From JBFGFG01 sp041627475 (GTDB lineage: Bacteria; Actinomycetota; Nitriliruptoria; Nitriliruptorales; Nitriliruptoraceae), in assembly GCA_041627475.1 (NCBI GenBank), contig JBFKQZ010000059.1, forward strand, positions 1-13,624: a stretch of DNA of 13,624 bases, read 5' to 3'. Of this stretch, positions 12,227-13,624 are shown piece by piece (the stretch's first letter is position 1; each line of letters opens with the position of its first letter). The notes beneath the pieces were generated by a model. It did not search any database and had not been told where the DNA came from. It worked only from the letters and a program-made list of their open reading frames with translations. A program made the translations under genes and the position numbers.

Positions 12227-12261
12227 CGACCGGGCGACGCAGGAGTTGCGTGGCCCGGTCG
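12227..12261 (-). terminator. Probable ATP synthase operon terminator hairpin
   Basis: CGACCGGGC (12227-12235) pairs with GCCCGGTCG (12253-12261). After one G/G mismatch, ACGCA (12237-12241) pairs with TGCGT (12247-12251) around a 5-nt loop. This gives a 14-bp, nearly perfect hairpin 20 nt past the atpC stop. No T-run follows on the minus strand, so it would be a hairpin-only terminator or an RNA 3'-end stabiliser. Confidence 0.65.
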
Positions 12262-12281
12262 GCGTGCAGTTCGAGGAGCGG

Positions 12282-12692
12282 TCAGCCCTTGCCGTTCGCC
12301 TTCTCGGCGACCTCGATGCGCGTGCGGTGGCGCTTGGCCGCCGCGGGCACGTCGAAGGGCACGGACTCGGGGTCCTTGAGCTGCTCGAGCTTGAGCAGCT
12401 GCTGCCGTGCGCGGTCCACGTCGATCTCGTGGGCGAGCTCGGCGACGTCGGCCAGGATCACGGCCGTGTCACCGCCGGAGTAGTAGACGTAGCCCCGGTG
12501 GACCGCGACGTACTCGCGACTGCCGTCGGTGAGCTCGATGTAGGCACCGGCGATGTCCAGCGCTGCGAGCAGCGGCTGGTGCCCGGGCAGGACACCCATC
12601 GACCCCTCGGTCGTGGTGAAGAACAGCCCGGTGGCCTCGCCGCTGAACAGCTTGCGCTCAGCGGAGACGACGTCGACCGTGAAGGTCGCCAT
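12282..12692 (-). CDS. atpC: F1Fo ATP synthase epsilon subunit
   Basis: A 136-residue epsilon subunit of F1, part of the central stalk linking rotation of the c-ring to catalysis and able to inhibit ATP hydrolysis. The N-terminal beta-sandwich is clear: VDVVSAERKLFSGEA, then EGSMGVLPGHQPLLAAL (the conserved G-LP-H-P segment), and later VHRGYVYYSGGDTAVILAD. The C-terminal helical part (about 86-112, ELAHEIDVDRARQQLLKLEQ) is of moderate length and ends in a basic tail. The start ATG shares one base with the atpD stop (TAATG), and GAGGAG lies 8 nt upstream, so it is translated with atpD. It is the last gene of the operon, followed by the hairpin at 12227-12261. Confidence 0.96.
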   Translation of the reverse strand: MATFTVDVVSAERKLFSGEATGLFFTTTEGSMGVLPGHQPLLAALDIAGAYIELTDGSREYVAVHRGYVYYSGGDTAVILADVAELAHEIDVDRARQQLLKLEQLKDPESVPFDVPAAAKRHRTRIEVAEKANGKG

Positions 12693-13624
12693 TACTTCAG
12701 CTCCTCGGCCTTGCGCAGGACGTCGTCGACGCCCGCGGCGTACGAGAACGCCTGCTCGGGGATGTCGTCCAGCTCGCCGTCGATGAGTGCCTTGAAGGAC
12801 TCGATCGTCTCCTGGACCGGGACGTAGACACCCTTCTGACCGGTGAACTGCTCGGCGACGTTGAAGTTCTGCGAGAAGAACTGACGCGCCTTGCGTGCAC
12901 GGGCGACGGTGATCTTGTCCTCCTCGGACAGCTCGTCGATACCGAGGATGGCGATGATGTCCTGCAGGTCCTTGTAGCGCTGGAGGATCTGCTGGACGCG
13001 CGTCGCCACGTCGTAGTGCTCCTGGCCCACGACCTGCGGGTCGAGGATGCGCGACGTCGAGTCGAGCGGGTCGACGGCCGGGTAGATGCCCAGCGAGGCG
13101 ATGTCACGCGAAAGCACGGTCTGCGCGTCGAGGTGCGCGAACGTCGTGTGCGGCGCCGGGTCGGTGATGTCGTCGGCGGGGACGTACACGGCCTGCAGCG
13201 AGGTGATCGACTTGCCGCGGGTCGAGGTGATCCGCTCCTGCAGCTGACCCATCTCGTTGGACAGCGTGGGCTGGTAGCCCACGGCCGACGGCATGCGGCC
13301 GAGCAGCGTCGAGACCTCGGAACCGGCCTGGACGAAGCGGAAGACGTTGTCGACGAAGAGCAGCACGTCCTGACGCATCTCGTCGCGGAAGTACTCCGCC
13401 ATCGTCAGCGCGGAGAGCGCGACGCGGAGGCGGACGCCCGGCGGCTCGTCCATCTGACCGAAGACGAGGGCGGTCTTCTCGAGGACGCCGGCCTCCTCCA
13501 TCTCGAGGAAGAGGTCGTTGCCCTCACGGGTGCGCTCACCGACACCGGCGAACACGGACACACCACCGTGGTTCTCGGCGACGCGGGAGATCATCTCCTG
13601 GATGACGACGGTCTTGCCGACGCC
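12692..13624 (-). CDS. atpD: F1Fo ATP synthase beta subunit, C-terminal two thirds (cut by window edge)
   Basis: The visible 310 residues begin within the Walker A loop (GVGKTVVIQEMI) and run to the natural stop; the N-terminal beta-barrel lies outside the window. The catalytic subunit of F1 is identified by GVGERTREGND (catalytic Glu in GER), Walker B LLFVDNVFRF, the SLQAVYVPADDITDPAPHTTF segment in two overlapping motifs (SLQAVYVPADD and TDPAPHTTF), LDSTSRILDP, and the DELSEED-type loop in IDELSEEDKITVARARKARQ. Length and order agree with ordinary bacterial beta subunits. An ATG at 13594 is only an internal Met of the EMI segment and not the start. The genes for the other subunits are expected to the right. 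Confidence 0.98.
   Translation of the reverse strand, partial: GVGKTVVIQEMISRVAENHGGVSVFAGVGERTREGNDLFLEMEEAGVLEKTALVFGQMDEPPGVRLRVALSALTMAEYFRDEMRQDVLLFVDNVFRFVQAGSEVSTLLGRMPSAVGYQPTLSNEMGQLQERITSTRGKSITSLQAVYVPADDITDPAPHTTFAHLDAQTVLSRDIASLGIYPAVDPLDSTSRILDPQVVGQEHYDVATRVQQILQRYKDLQDIIAILGIDELSEEDKITVARARKARQFFSQNFNVAEQFTGQKGVYVPVQETIESFKALIDGELDDIPEQAFSYAAGVDDVLRKAEELK

Noticed and set aside
7356..12483. Several long plus-strand open frames opposite the SpoIID-like, murA, sensor kinase and atpC genes.
   Set aside because: They are shadow frames from the strong third-position G/C bias. None has domain motifs, and each spans several real gene boundaries on the other strand.
1..13624. A previously undescribed defence, mobile or biosynthetic system.
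   Set aside because: There are no clustered accessory genes, direct-repeat arrays, integrase or transposase genes, attachment-site repeats or sharp composition shift. Except for a few small unknown genes, the content is housekeeping.

Overview
The window is about 13.6 kb of high-GC, gene-dense chromosome. Its gene content and codon bias fit an actinobacterium (Actinomycetota). The MurA with Asp in place of the active-site Cys, the methylmalonyl-CoA epimerase, the DUF222-type protein, and the frequent GTG/TTG starts all point that way. A deep-branching lineage (for example Nitriliruptoria-like) is possible, but I cannot place it from sequence alone. There are no tRNA or rRNA genes, insertion sequences, CRISPR arrays or phage genes, and no stretch over 300 bases lacks a gene.

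Left part (1-2984). A truncated DUF222/HNH-type gene and a small four-helix membrane protein point left. They diverge from a rightward set: methylmalonyl-CoA epimerase, a 130-residue protein of unknown function, and a zinc-dependent alcohol dehydrogenase. A perfect 12-bp hairpin at 2991-3017 separates this rightward set from everything to its right.

Right part (3039-13624). All genes lie on the minus strand. In transcription order they are: atpD (cut by the window edge), atpC, a sensor histidine kinase with a periplasmic binding-protein-like sensor, murA, a SpoIID/LytB-domain secreted protein, a CPBP-family membrane protease, a two-module 3-hydroxyacyl-CoA dehydrogenase, a 71-residue Cys/His-rich protein, a membrane-anchored cyclophilin and a cytosolic cyclophilin. 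Overlapping ends (atpD/atpC by 1 nt, murA/spoIID-like by 8 nt, spoIID-like/CPBP by 4 nt) suggest translational coupling. A large hairpin after atpC probably ends the ATP synthase transcript.

How the genes fit together. atpD and atpC are the end of the F1Fo ATP synthase operon. murA makes the first committed peptidoglycan precursor, and the gene overlapping it encodes a probable peptidoglycan-acting exported protein, so murA, spoIID-like and CPBP look like an envelope module. The epimerase and the double dehydrogenase belong to acyl-CoA catabolism (propionyl-CoA and beta-oxidation or butanoyl-CoA steps). The two cyclophilins cover folding inside and outside the membrane.

This is largely housekeeping sequence and I do not see a convincing new defence or mobile system. 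The most interesting points are the fused dehydrogenase whose two modules carry different cofactor signatures, the apparently orphan sensor kinase between atpC and murA, a possible leaderless murA promoter, and a Gln at the first metal-ligand position of the epimerase.
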